A stretch of DNA of 25,506 bases from Chara braunii (GCA_003427395.1 BFEA01000470.1:1027929-1053434); one strand, 5' to 3'. Positions 9,402-18,105 are shown, numbered from the stretch's first letter. Numbers and translations are program-made. Notes: generated by a model from the sequence alone, not told the origin.

Positions 9402-9414
9402 GCACGCTATAAAT
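9391..9414 (+). promoter_or_regulatory. RY-type palindrome followed by TATA box
   Basis: CGTGCATGCATGCACG (9391-9406) is a perfect 16-bp palindrome containing CATGCATG, the core of plant RY (B3-factor) elements. CTATAAAT follows immediately (about 9407-9414). This is a plausible core promoter for plus-strand transcription toward the retroelement, 850 bp upstream of its first coding-like frame. Activity is unproven. Confidence 0.35.
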
Positions 9415-9671
9415 TTCGGCTGCGTGATTAGATAGCTCTCTTAAGCAGTTGTTGGAAGCTCGGGGAAGCGCGATCAGTGAGGGTCGGCTCACGAGCGAGG
9501 TAAGAGGTTAGTTGAAGTGGGAGTTGGGCGACCCGACGAGCTCGTGCCGAATGTGCAGGGTTGACACATGCGGCTACGACGGACTGTAGCGCGCGGGCGA
9601 ACCTGATGGGCACAGGAGGACTAAGCGGGGTGACAACTTCGTGGGTTGGTGCGTGGCGACGGACTGTTCGC

Positions 9672-9674
<3 letters not shown>

Positions 9675-9746
<72 letters not shown>
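9675..9746. repeat. (AG)n microsatellite
   Basis: About 72 bp of AG repeats with one AAA interruption near 9732-9734. The open frames across it are artefacts of the repeat. Confidence 0.95.
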
Positions 9747-10250
9747 TTGAGATGGATGGACGTGGGATTGTGCTTTTTCTCTGTCTTCTCCAATCTTGTA
9801 CATAAGTTTTGATTTCAGCCTCGGGCGATCCGCCCTTATTTTTCGATTTGGCATCTCTCCTTGTTTTCTCCTTGATTGGCGCTCCTTCTCGATTTTGATC
9901 TACTCCTTTTTGTGTATGACGGATGGATGGGTTCTGCATAAGGGATGGTTGAATGATGTGCTTGTTGTTTCTCTTTTTGCTCATCCTAGCTCACGATGAA
10001 TGGCTAATGACAGGAGTTTATGTTGTTGCGATGTCGAATGTATGATGCGATGTCACTTTGCATATTTGTCGACCTCGGGATCACTGAATGATTAGATGAT
10101 TGAGTGATTATCTATGCCGCGTGGCGATTTTGCATGTAAGACTAAAACGATTACCTTCCTTTTTGTGCGAAAATCAACCAACAGGCCCGTGCGCGATCAA
10201 ACCCCTCGTGTGTGCACGTGTAAGCGCAATCTGATCAACGCGGCCTACAT
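9747..10250. other. No gene recognised
   Basis: T-rich plus strand with a few further CCTTTTTG-type words and runs of GATG/GATT at about 9915-10110. No coding signal seen. Confidence 0.4.
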
Positions 10251-10613
10251 GTGTCCACACGCGGACGATTCACGATCACTGATCAACTTGGCACCTCCAG
10301 TATCGGGATAAGTGCAGAATTCTCCCTTTTGCAAGAATACGAGCCGGTAGGAATTTCCACCACCATACCCGAAAATTCCCTTGTCATGCAGTTAGCGATC
10401 CGTCGGAATGACAAAATGTCGTACATCGCAGACCGGGAGAGATTGCGGGACCCAAAATACCGAGAGTACTGGGAGGGGGAACAACTTAGGCGGCGGGGGA
10501 ATTTGAGAAATTCGGAATTCCCCTGTTTAACCGAGAACGACCGACTATGTGCCAGGGATTTTCGTCGCGCCATAACCAGCGACCCGAGGTGCCCCGACTA
10601 CTCGACTACTTAG
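10251..10613 (+). CDS. Coding-like frame upstream of gag
   Basis: A 120-codon frame ending TAG at 10611. The second half is charged and protein-like (RLRDPKYREYWEGEQLRRRG, then ENDRLCARDFRRAITSD). The frame continues past the TAG and reaches PCINCRRRG, a CxxC pair, near 10755. No family is recognised. It could be the N-terminal part of the retroelement's first ORF, a separate upstream ORF, or 5' LTR/leader sequence. The start is uncertain because the first in-frame start is not well supported. Confidence 0.3.
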   Translation: MSTRGRFTITDQLGTSSIGISAEFSLLQEYEPVGISTTIPENSLVMQLAIRRNDKMSYIADRERLRDPKYREYWEGEQLRRRGNLRNSEFPCLTENDRLCARDFRRAITSDPRCPDYSTT

Positions 10614-10755
10614 AACACGCAATATTTCATATCCCCCGGCTTCATCGTCATCGCTACCAATTTCCCTCCCTTCCATCTCCTCCTCCCATACCGCGAACTC
10701 ATGGTGGTACTGTGGAATTCAATGACCCTGTATTGGCCCCACACGCCATGCATAA

Positions 10756-11325
10756 ATTGCAGACGACGCGGCAACCGTTGAGCCTCCGGAACTACGTAAC
10801 CTAACCATAACGCGCGACGTCAATCGCCACGTGTCCACACCCGGAGGTCCAACTCGTAGAAACCGCCACCCTCACGAACGGACCTCTCCCGAATCGCCGT
10901 CACTTAGACGGGCGGATCGGACAGCCCAAGGTGCACCTCGCATGCCATCTGCCTTATGCTGCACAATCTCGACCGCCATCAGACCGAAAGTAACCCGTCC
11001 CTTAGCCTCATTGCACCTATGCCCGTAGAACCTTGTCACAGGAGATCTCAGTTCTGACCTGGGACTCCACCCCCAATTTCCCAAAAATCCTTGGCACACC
11101 CCTTCTCATACTTCCAGGCCCACATCCCACTCCGATAAGGAAGTAGCGCGCGGGCGTGAGGTTGGTATCGGAGCCAACATGTGGCAGGGCTGTAGGATTC
11201 GTAGGGCGGAAGCTGAGATCGAAGCGATCTGGCTAACTGGGGGCGACCTCGACCCCGGAATGCACATCGACGCGACTCCGTCGTTACAAGAAGCCGATTT
11301 GCGGCTCGATGGGCAGCCAACATGA
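10756..11325 (+). pseudogene. Coding-like frame overlapping the gag start by ATGA
   Basis: Open from just after TAA 10753-10755, interrupted once by TAG 11026-11028, and ending TGA 11323-11325. Ser/Pro/Arg-rich at first; the last 49 codons from ATG 11179 read convincingly as protein (EAEIEAIWLTGGDLDPG, then HIDATPSLQEADLRLDG). The stop overlaps the gag ATG as ATGA, with gag in the -1 frame. Either this is the true N-terminal part of gag separated by a frameshift, or a short upstream ORF that reaches the gag start codon. It also covers the PBS-like motif, which would be odd for true coding sequence. Confidence 0.35.
11163..11175 (+). other. Primer-binding-site-like motif (initiator tRNA-Met type)
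   Basis: TGGTATCGGAGCC differs by one base from TGGTATCAGAGCC, the usual plant retrotransposon primer-binding site complementary to the 3' end of initiator tRNA-Met. It lies 146 bp upstream of the gag ATG, the expected place. If real, the 5' LTR should end just to its left near 11160. The lack of a visible matching 3' LTR is the main reason for caution. Confidence 0.45.
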
Positions 11326-12263
11326 ACGCCAATCAACAGAACCTGAACCCATATCAAAACCCCAATCAACAGCTAAATCCTAATCAACCCGTACGCCGAG
11401 CACGGGTACCTGTGACTCCGCCCGATCTTTATCTGTTCGATCCTGCTCACCACCTTGCTGGAGCATGGCTGGCTACGCTCCGAGCTCAGCAGTACGACGA
11501 CAACGAAGCACAGATAAACATTCCCGCCCGGTTGGGGGGAGACGCTCATCATTGGTTTAACGCCTATGTATGGGTTGATCTTCCGACATTCGAGCGAAAT
11601 TTTTTGAACCGATTTGATTGCATCCACCCTGAACAAGCCCTTTTCATGATTAAAGATCGAGTTCAAAACCCCCTCGAGTCCGTCACCGAGTACCGGAATC
11701 GATTCTATCGAATGTTTGTAAAGACTGAGCGAGGCGAACAGGTAGGAAGAGACCTGTTCATTGATGGACTTCGCAGCCGAGCAATCAGGGCGAAACTGCG
11801 GAAACAGTTCTCCCCCATCAGTCATACACTGCAACAAATCATGGCAACCGCATAAAAGATGAAATGAAAGTTCGCCGCGAGTTTCCTAGAAGGAGAGGAT
11901 TATCCCAGGGAAGGAGATTCGTCCGAACTGGCGAGAGCCAAAGCCGAGCTGGCGGCATTACAAAATAAGTTTGAAAATATGGGGTTTGTGTCTGGGCCGG
12001 TCACCTATTTGGAACAAATCACCCCCAAACGACCAGCCCCGAGTAGGATCCCGAGCATGCCGATGCCTGTAATGATTGCGCCCCCACCACCGGCGGAAAA
12101 CCCTGCACGATTGAATGAATCAACCGCCTTATTAGAACTGACCAAGACACTGATCAATCTGATCCAGAAAAGCAAGAAGGAACAGCGAGAGCACAACGCG
12201 CGGATAGAGGCAATGATGCGATCAATGCGACCGATAGCGATACGAGCCGCCCCGATGCAATAA
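11322..12263 (+). pseudogene. gag: Gag capsid region (retrotransposon gag family), broken
   Basis: The structural protein that would form the virus-like particle. From ATG 11322 the first 177 codons begin with an Asn/Gln/Pro-rich stretch and then match the Ty3/gypsy capsid pattern: GDAHHWFNAY, FERNFLNRF, a Gln/Asn-containing helix ending SVTEYRNRFYRMF, and LFIDGLRSRAIRAKL. TAA 11853 and a TGA four codons later interrupt it. The protein-like reading briefly continues in another frame before returning to the original one, consistent with a pair of compensating indels near 11850-11890. The continuation (11979-12263) is Pro-rich and then helical, ending TAA 12261-12263. Confidence 0.8.
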
Positions 12264-12866
12264 GGGCCGGCTCCGGCACCCGCTCTCAGAGGAGCCGCTG
12301 GTAACCTGAATGTTTGTTACACTTGTCATCAACCAGGGCACATAGCCCGAGATCACCCCCATCGACCCCCGCAACCACGGGTCGGGGCCGCAGCGGTAGC
12401 AGCAACTCCGATTGCTAACGGGTCGAGGCGAGTAGGGGCGCTAATAGAAAAGATGGAAGGAGGCGGATGCACGTTGGCTACAACGGAAGAAACCGATGAA
12501 CTTATTCTGTTGGACGAGTACATGAACCTTAGCTACCTAGGTCTGGGAATGATCGGAACGATCAGGTCCGCACTCGAACAGAGGGAAGTGGCGGAATGGT
12601 GACCGTCTCCAGGGGAAATGGAGATAGGAGGACCCTTTTTCGTCACCTGGGAAATCGATGTCCTAAACATCGTTCGGGCATTGGATCATCGAATCCCTCT
12701 CCCAATCGGTCATCTGCTGTCGATATCGAAACAAGCCAATGAACGCATGTTGCAACACTGCAAGGCGAATCGAAAGCGATTCGCCCTTGCTCGAACAACG
12801 AACACGAAAACAAAAAGTCCAATACCGGACGAATCCGATACGCTTAGGACTAATTTAGAAGGATGA
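12264..12866 (+). pseudogene. gag: Gag nucleocapsid region with altered zinc knuckle
   Basis: The same frame continues from the TAA at 12261 through a Pro/Ala/Arg-rich linker to a zinc-knuckle motif, CYTCHQPGHIARDH (codons from 12315). The spacing is that of a CCHC knuckle, but the last Cys is His, giving CCHH; RNA binding may be reduced. A TGA at 12600-12602 splits the frame. The part from ATG 12618 to TGA 12864 is a linker rich in basic residues leading to the protease. This linker is not matched to a named domain. Confidence 0.65.
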
Positions 12867-12885
12867 TCACTTACTGCGAATTAAA

Positions 12886-13434
12886 ATGATTCCGTGGAAA
12901 TCCACAGAATGTGATATCGAAGTATCGGGAATCCGGTATAATGCCATTATCGATTCCGAAGCAGCTGTTCTAGCCATCTCACTACGGGTAGTCGAACGAG
13001 CAGGAAGAAAGAAAAATCTGATTATGCTTACGGAGAAGGATCAGCTCGTCTCAGCAGATGAGGAAAAGATCAGAACAGTGGGACGAATGACCAATGTTGC
13101 TTTCCGATTGGGTAAGGTGCATGCTCTGGGAGATGTCGTAGTATTAAACGTAAGCACTTACGATGTTCTTTTGGGCCTACCCGCCCTTATGGCTCTGCGA
13201 GCCAACTTGGACTTCGAAAGACGATCGATTATCCTCCGAAATACGGGAGAAAAACCTTACGCCATACCTATGAGATTGACCCTTCGTACTACTGTTAATA
13301 CAACCTCGCAAATCGCTCAAGCAATGCCGGGAGCTCTCCGTGTGATCACCTGGAAAAACTCCGCGGACGATGAGCAATCATCGAAGGATACGGACAACAC
13401 TGACGAGGATGATGCAGTAATCCTGGAATTATAA
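12886..13434 (+). CDS. Retroviral-type aspartic protease, active-site Gly replaced
   Basis: A 182-codon frame in a different phase from gag. It has the retropepsin layout: a beta strand and active-site loop around residue 23 (AIIDSEAAVLAIS), a flap region, and the C-terminal hydrophobic motif VSTYDVLLGLPAL before a strand (DFERRSIIL). The catalytic Asp is present, but the consensus D-S/T-G-A reads D-S-E-A, so the Gly needed for the fireman's-grip loop is Glu. The enzyme, which would cleave the polyprotein, is probably inactive here. The tail is Asp/Glu-rich. The frame ends TAA, and the next pol segment resumes in another frame. Confidence 0.8.
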   Translation: MIPWKSTECDIEVSGIRYNAIIDSEAAVLAISLRVVERAGRKKNLIMLTEKDQLVSADEEKIRTVGRMTNVAFRLGKVHALGDVVVLNVSTYDVLLGLPALMALRANLDFERRSIILRNTGEKPYAIPMRLTLRTTVNTTSQIAQAMPGALRVITWKNSADDEQSSKDTDNTDEDDAVILEL

Positions 13435-13477
13435 CTTGTTTATTTCCGCACCTCCGCCTGAAACCACTAAGCAAGTA

Positions 13478-13635
13478 AGTACGAAACAGATCGATGTACG
13501 GATATGGAATCAATCGTATGAGTTGCACGTACCCCACTACGTACCTGATGAGATCCAGTACGAAACAGATCGATGTACGGATATGGAATCAATCATATGA
13601 GTTGCACGTACCCCACTACGTACCTGATGAGATCC
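13478..13635 (+). repeat. 79-bp tandem duplication
   Basis: Copies 13478-13556 and 13557-13635 are identical except for one base (CGTATG against CATATG). It lies in the linker between protease and RT. Because 79 is not a multiple of three, it shifts the frame; the second copy is the one in phase with downstream RT. Confidence 0.95.
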
Positions 13636-14486
13636 ATCACCTAATCGCGGGCATTCTAAAAGAATATCAGGGAGCGATTAGCGTGACGGACACAGACATT
13701 GGACTATCGTTAGTTATACAACACGAAATTTAAATCGTAAACCATCCTTCCATCCATTGTAAACCCTACAGGTATTCCCTGGTGGAACGGAAGACAACCC
13801 TTCAGCGGATTCGGGACTTCGAAGCTAATGGTTGGATCGAACCCGCCACTGGGCCATGGTCATTCCCGGTAATATTAGTGCCAAAGAAGAATGGGTCGAT
13901 TCGCATTTGCATCGATTATCGGAAACTGAATGATATCACGATCAAAGATGTGTATCCCCTTCCCCGGATTGATGATTTGCTGGATGCGATAGGGTGTGCT
14001 AATTATTTTAGTAAATTTGATATTCGTTACGACTTCCATCACATTCTGGTTCAGGAGGAAGATCGGCAAAAAACGACCTTCGTATTGTTTGAAGGCACGT
14101 GGCAGTGGGTCTGGTGCCCGATGGGGATTTGTAATGCGCCTGCTACGTTTTAGCGGGCTATGAACGTGACCTTCCAGAACTTCGTCAACAAGACGCGGCT
14201 AACTCAGGGGATGATCAACTTTTGCGTCATCGTGTATATGGACGACATCCTGGTCTGCTCAGAGACCTATCACGGACACGTGCAGCACATTGAGTGGACG
14301 TTGGGAGCTCTGAGAGATGCTCGGTTCAAGATCGCTCTCAAAAAGAGCGAGTTTTTCCTATTGAAGATCTCGTTCTTGGGCTACGTGGTGACACGGGGAG
14401 GACTGCGACTGGATTCGAGGAAGGTCGCGGTAGTGAAAGACGCCCCTGTTCCCACGTCATTGACGCAGGTTCGAGCTTTTATGTGA
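13636..14486 (+). pseudogene. pol: Reverse transcriptase domain, interrupted by stops
   Basis: RNA-dependent DNA polymerase of the element. All segments are in one frame. Visible motifs in order: PFVxxVPKK-type strand (SFPVILVPKKNGS), RICIDYRKLN, YPLPRIDDLLD, motif A FSKFDIRYDFHH, motif B-like PMGICNAPATF, and motif C YMDD at 14235-14246 (VYMDDILV). The catalytic Asp residues of motifs A and C are present. In motif A the usual S-G-[YF]-H-Q reads Y-D-F-H-H. In-frame stops are TAA 13731, TAG 14151 (where the family has Gln after ATF) and TGA 14484. The TAG is best explained as CAG to TAG. Confidence 0.9.
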
Positions 14487-15164
14487 CTGGCGTCGTACTA
14501 TCGTCGTTTCATCAAGGGGTTCGCCGCAATTGCGCGGCTCCTAACGAACTTGTTACGAAAGGACCAGCCTCTTAGTTGGGACGCCGAGTGCGAACAGGCC
14601 TTCGCCACCCTCAAGGACGCCCTGGCTACAACACCTATTTTGATCCGGCCGGACCCTACGAAGCAGTTCATTCTCATTACGGACTGGCAACCGGAGGCGA
14701 TTTTCGCTATCCTAGCGCAGAAGGGGAACGACGGTCATGAACACTTCATCGAGTACCCATCTCGAACGGTGCCAGACGAATGAAAGAACGATTCGGCCCC
14801 GCAGGGCGCCGAATGCTATGTGGTGGTCTGGGGAATCCAGCACTTCCATCCGTATCTTTACGAACAAAAGTTTCTTCTGGTAACTGATCACGAGCCGCTG
14901 CTGGCTCTGAAGAGGCTCACTAACTACACAGGCATGATTGGGCGTTGGGCAGTACGCCTGCAGGAGTACGACTTCAATATCATCCATCGGAAGACGGAGA
15001 GGCACGAAAACGCGGACGGGTTGACACGTCTGCATCGACCAGCTAAGGTACATAAAGGCGAAGAAATCATCCCGTGGAAGGAACCGGAATCAACAAACGG
15101 ACCCAAGTACGGACAAGTGGCAGTTCTCCCCCATGGCAAGAAACAGGCACGTGGCAATGGGTGA
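14487..15164 (+). pseudogene. pol: RNase H domain of pol
   Basis: Continues the RT frame. It starts with the RT connection motif (LASYYRRFIKGFA) and then the Ty3-type RNase H. Candidate catalytic residues: Asp in ITDWQPEA, Glu in GAECYVVVWG, Asp in LVTDHEPL, plus the C-terminal HENADGLTRL motif. RNase H removes the RNA template during reverse transcription. One TGA at 14781-14783 interrupts it, where a CGA codon would fit. The frame ends TGA 15162-15164, overlapping the following PHD-like segment, which lies in another frame. Confidence 0.85.
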
Positions 15165-15399
15165 CGGAGGTAATCTTGCAACTCCTCTCTCTCCCCTCTC
15201 GTCCGCATCCCTTCTTTCTCTGCCAGATAAATTTTGTTATTTTTGCGAAGCAATCTCACGCGTTTACTCCGTCCCTATGCGGCCTAGTGGGGAAGGTTAT
15301 GTCGAATGGGTAGATTGTCGGCAGTGTGTCGCACGGGCCCATGACTCTTGCGTTCAATACAGAAATGGCGATAAGCCTTGGTTGTGTCCTTTGTGCTGA
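15121..15399 (+). CDS. PHD-finger-like Cys4-His-Cys3 domain within pol
   Basis: Between RNase H and integrase, a frame encodes C-x2-C-x23-C-x2-C-x4-H-x2-C-x11-C-x2-C (codons 15235-15396). A Trp stands two residues before the final pair (PWLCPLC), the hallmark of PHD fingers. PHD fingers usually read histone-tail modification. The last spacing (11) is slightly short for PHD, so a related zinc-binding fold is possible. The frame is that of integrase and is separated from it only by TGA 15397-15399, so the original protein was probably a PHD-integrase unit. It is distinct from the integrase HHCC zinc finger, which lies further on. All eight metal ligands are intact. Confidence 0.65.
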   Translation, partial: QFSPMARNRHVAMGDGGNLATPLSPLSSASLLSLPDKFCYFCEAISRVYSVPMRPSGEGYVEWVDCRQCVARAHDSCVQYRNGDKPWLCPLC

Positions 15400-16746
15400 G
15401 TCGATAAGATCCCGACCGAAGCTCGCTTTCTCGAAGCTACGTCAAAAGGACTAGAAAAGACCCGAAAATTTAGAAGGGCCGAGGTATGGATGAATATTGC
15501 TTTAATTGCCACCTTGGTAGGTAACCCCCTCCAGGACTTCACTAAGGAGGATCGGAGGAGGGCCAATGAAAGGGCTCGGGACTATCGCTGGAACGAGGGT
15601 TGGTTAGAGAAGCTGAAAACAGACGGTAGTAGAATTTGGATGGTAGTGCCGCACCCGTTCATGAGGTATGATTGGGTTAAGACGACGCATGAGGAAACCG
15701 CAACCCATTTTGCCGTACGGATCACGGAAGCGACAATCGATAAAAATGAGTGGTATTGGTTCAACATTCGCGACGATGTTAAATTCATCATCCAGAACTG
15801 CCAGGTCTGCGCTGCTGACAACTTGAAGGCGCCGATTCAGCCGCCAAGATCGATAGTGCCAACGGTAGTTGAACAGCCATTCCAAAGAGTTAGCATGGAT
15901 ACTACGAATATCGTGGTGCCCCTTGGACCTAATAGCTGTGAGTATTCAATCCTACTGGTATTTGTAGAGCACTTATCGAAATGGATCGAGGCATATCCGT
16001 GTTGTATGCGACAGGCGGCTGAAATCGCGCGATATGTCAACCGTTGTCTAGGAATGCATCCGGACACAGAGGAGATCCTGACCGATAATGGGGCGGAATT
16101 CAGAGGGGAAGTTTTGAGGAACCTGGTCATACACGGCGTTGCCATTCAGAATACTGCACCCCACATGTCACAGTCTAACGGGCTGGTAGAAAATTTAAAT
16201 AGGGTGATTAAGACTGCACTGCGCCGAAACATCGCAGCACGGGGTCCGAGACCCTGGCCCGATATCGTGGATCACATCCTGGCGGTCCATAGAGCAACGC
16301 CCCACGAATCGACGGGCCTGAGCCCCTTTCAATTGAGGACCAATAGTGTGGCTTGCGTTTCGATACCGAGCCTTCCAGACGAATCTTCGTTGAACCGACG
16401 GCCCACGAGGGCCATGGTTCGGGACAAGGCCAAGCGGCACCTAGAGCTGATGGAGCGGTCCCTTCCCCGATTAGCCAGAAAACGCCAACGGATGACTGAG
16501 TTGGCCCAAGGCCGACAGGTCCGTAGCTACGAGGCCCGAAATGGGAATGCGGGACCACGGCCCCAGTATAAGTTNAAACGCCAACGGATGACTGAGTTGG
16601 CCCAAGGCCGACAGGTCCGTAGCTACGAGGCCCGAAATGGGAATGCGGGACCACGGCCCCAGTATAAGTTAGGGGACATCGTGCAGGTGAGGAAATGTGC
16701 TCGCCGGGGTAAGTTAGCGCCACGATTCTTTAGGCGATTCACGTAG
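15400..16746 (+). pseudogene. pol: Integrase (HHCC zinc finger and DDE core)
   Basis: Same frame as the PHD-like segment, open from 15400, with the first ATG at 15490. Counting from that ATG: the HHCC zinc finger is H67, H73, C104, C107 (NCQVC); the DDE catalytic residues are D137 (SMDTT), D199 (LTDNGAEF) and E234 (NGLVENLN), with the expected 35-residue spacing from D199 to E234. The C-terminal part has a basic region and the start of the GDIVQVRK beta motif. The frame stops at TAG 16744 after a probable small deletion. A 95-bp duplication with an N lies inside (16480-16670). Integrase inserts the cDNA into chromosomes; catalytic residues look intact here. Confidence 0.9.
16480..16670 (+). 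repeat. Exact 95-bp duplication split by a single N
   Basis: 16480-16574 and 16576-16670 are identical, with N at 16575. Zero divergence and the single N at the junction suggest two overlapping contig ends joined in assembly rather than a biological duplication. It stays in frame (96 bp). Confidence 0.95.
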
Positions 16747-16964
16747 TCGAGCTCGGTCCGAACGGAGTAAACACGGTGCGGCTCGTGCCTGAGGTCGCCG
16801 GCAGCCGATCGGCTCGCCCGATCATATGCCACGTGTCCTATCTGCGCCCCGTCCCTTCCTCTCCATCTCCATCTTCGTCTGCTTCTTCCTACGATACCGA
16901 GGAGGACAACGACTGTCTAGCCCTTTCTCCTTTTGATACCCCAACCCCGCCATCATCGCCATGA
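16743..16964 (+). pseudogene. pol: Integrase C-terminal end in shifted frame
   Basis: After the integrase stop, the family-typical C-terminal strand pattern (VVELGPNGVNTVRL, then ARPIICHVSYLRPV) resumes in another frame, so a few bases were lost near 16740. A Ser/Pro-rich then acidic tail follows and ends TGA 16962-16964, which overlaps the next ATG. No chromodomain is visible. Confidence 0.7.
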
Positions 16965-17443
16965 GTTTTTCCACTGAGCAGGTTCTCATTGAGCACATGT
17001 TGGTGCCACGTGGCGATATTTCGGCAATCAGACAGGTCTATCATCCATGGATCAGTCCGGATTTTCTCTGATTTGCGCAGTGCTTCAGCACCACTGGGGT
17101 GTATGAGGCGGCAGAGTCTCGTTTTGCGGCCCATAGCCAGAAACTCGTGTTGGTCGAGACATTGACTTATCGATGGCTTTCGGCGCAAGGGATCAGCCAC
17201 GTGTCTACCATCATCGTCTTCAACGGGGACATCAGCGCACTGGACCCTACAAGGCATACGGCCATCCGGGCATCGTTAAGCGAGTGGGGTGAACAATTAG
17301 CGTAGGAGTGGAGCCAGTGGCTTGCGCGGCACGACGACAACCTCGTCGTCACCAACAGCGTCGACGTCGGCGGACTCTGCACGTCCCAACACGAGTCGAC
17401 GGTAGCGCTTCCAGAGCTCGTCCCTTTTCTGCGCCCTCAATGA
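16961..17443 (+). pseudogene. Third ORF of the retroelement, N-terminal part
   Basis: ATG 16961 overlaps the pol stop as ATGA. The frame is protein-like throughout (SFSTEQVLIEHMLVPRG, ESRFAAHSQKLVLVETL, HVSTIIVFNGDISALD) and broken by TGA 17069 and TAG 17303 before ending TGA 17441. Both internal stops could come from single C to T changes. No family is recognised. The position after integrase is where env-like or accessory ORFs sit in some Ty3/gypsy elements, but no signal peptide or membrane anchor is seen in this segment, so an envelope role is not supported. Confidence 0.5.
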
Positions 17444-18105
17444 ACCGGTCCCAGTTCTCAACCTTTGCCCTCCCCTCTCTCTTCTTCACTTTCTGGCAGT
17501 CTGCTCTCCATCCCCGTCTTTCCTTCTGTATCCAGCCACTCGCCGTTCCTCTCATCGAGCCGAGACATTGGGAGGTGTGGTGCGAGCGGTACCTCGCTCT
17601 TTCGTGGTGCCTGGTGGAAGTGGAGCTGACGTGGACGCGAGATAGTGAGCATCGCGCTGCGAGAGGGAGTGTGGAGCTGCTAATCATCCGGGCCTGGAGG
17701 ACGGAGGTGGAAGGGGATCTCCTTGGGTTCGTTTTCGGAGCAGTGGAACCCGGCCATCAACAGTTGATTGTGTGGGAGCTCCTGGTCCCCTTTGTGCAGC
17801 TCATCGACGATCTTCCCCTCGACATCATATCGCAGTGCGACGAAAGCCCGGTGCCGCACGTCCTTCTGCGGAAGTTAACGCCACATCTGCAGTGGTCGGC
17901 TTGTTTGGAGGAAAGAGGAGGAGGTGGCAGCTACTCATCGCGATCAGAGTACCTGAATCCCCGGGAGATCATCCACATCCTTTTCTTCCAGCCCCGAGCG
18001 GTGTCTGAGGACGAGGAAATAGCGGTGGAGGAGGAAGAAGAGGCAGACGAGGAGGAAGAAACCTCGGAGGAAGGGAGTATAGCGAGCACAACGAAGAGGA
18101 GCTGA
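17308..18105 (+). CDS. Third ORF, central part with acidic C-terminal run
   Basis: A 265-codon frame. The first 75 codons look like the wrong reading of the preceding segment. From about 17540 it is convincingly coding: aromatic/hydrophobic strands (HWEVWCERYLALSWCLVEV), LLGFVFGAVEPGHQQL, and a helix-like LVPFVQLIDDLPLDIIS. It ends in a very acidic run (EDEEIAVEEEEEADEEEETS), the last residues before TGA 18103 being of doubtful frame. The two parts of this ORF are joined by a frameshift between about 17440 and 17540. Acidic tails often bind histones or other basic proteins, but no role is claimed here. Confidence 0.45.
   Translation: MEPVACAARRQPRRHQQRRRRRTLHVPTRVDGSASRARPFSAPSMNRSQFSTFALPSLFFTFWQSALHPRLSFCIQPLAVPLIEPRHWEVWCERYLALSWCLVEVELTWTRDSEHRAARGSVELLIIRAWRTEVEGDLLGFVFGAVEPGHQQLIVWELLVPFVQLIDDLPLDIISQCDESPVPHVLLRKLTPHLQWSACLEERGGGGSYSSRSEYLNPREIIHILFFQPRAVSEDEEIAVEEEEEADEEEETSEEGSIASTTKRS

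Noticed and set aside
8881-10000. Many 60-120-codon frames through pyrimidine-rich and GA-repeat DNA
   Set aside because: They follow repeat periodicity, overlap on both strands and have no domain pattern.
13541-13575. Possible second hammerhead: CTGATGAG followed by GAAAC across the 79-bp duplication junction
   Set aside because: Stem II would have only one pair and no stem III leads to a GTC/GTA site. The motif pair is created by the junction of the duplication within a coding-like frame.
16961-18105. Envelope glycoprotein for the third ORF
   Set aside because: No signal peptide, furin-like site or membrane anchor is apparent; position alone is not enough.
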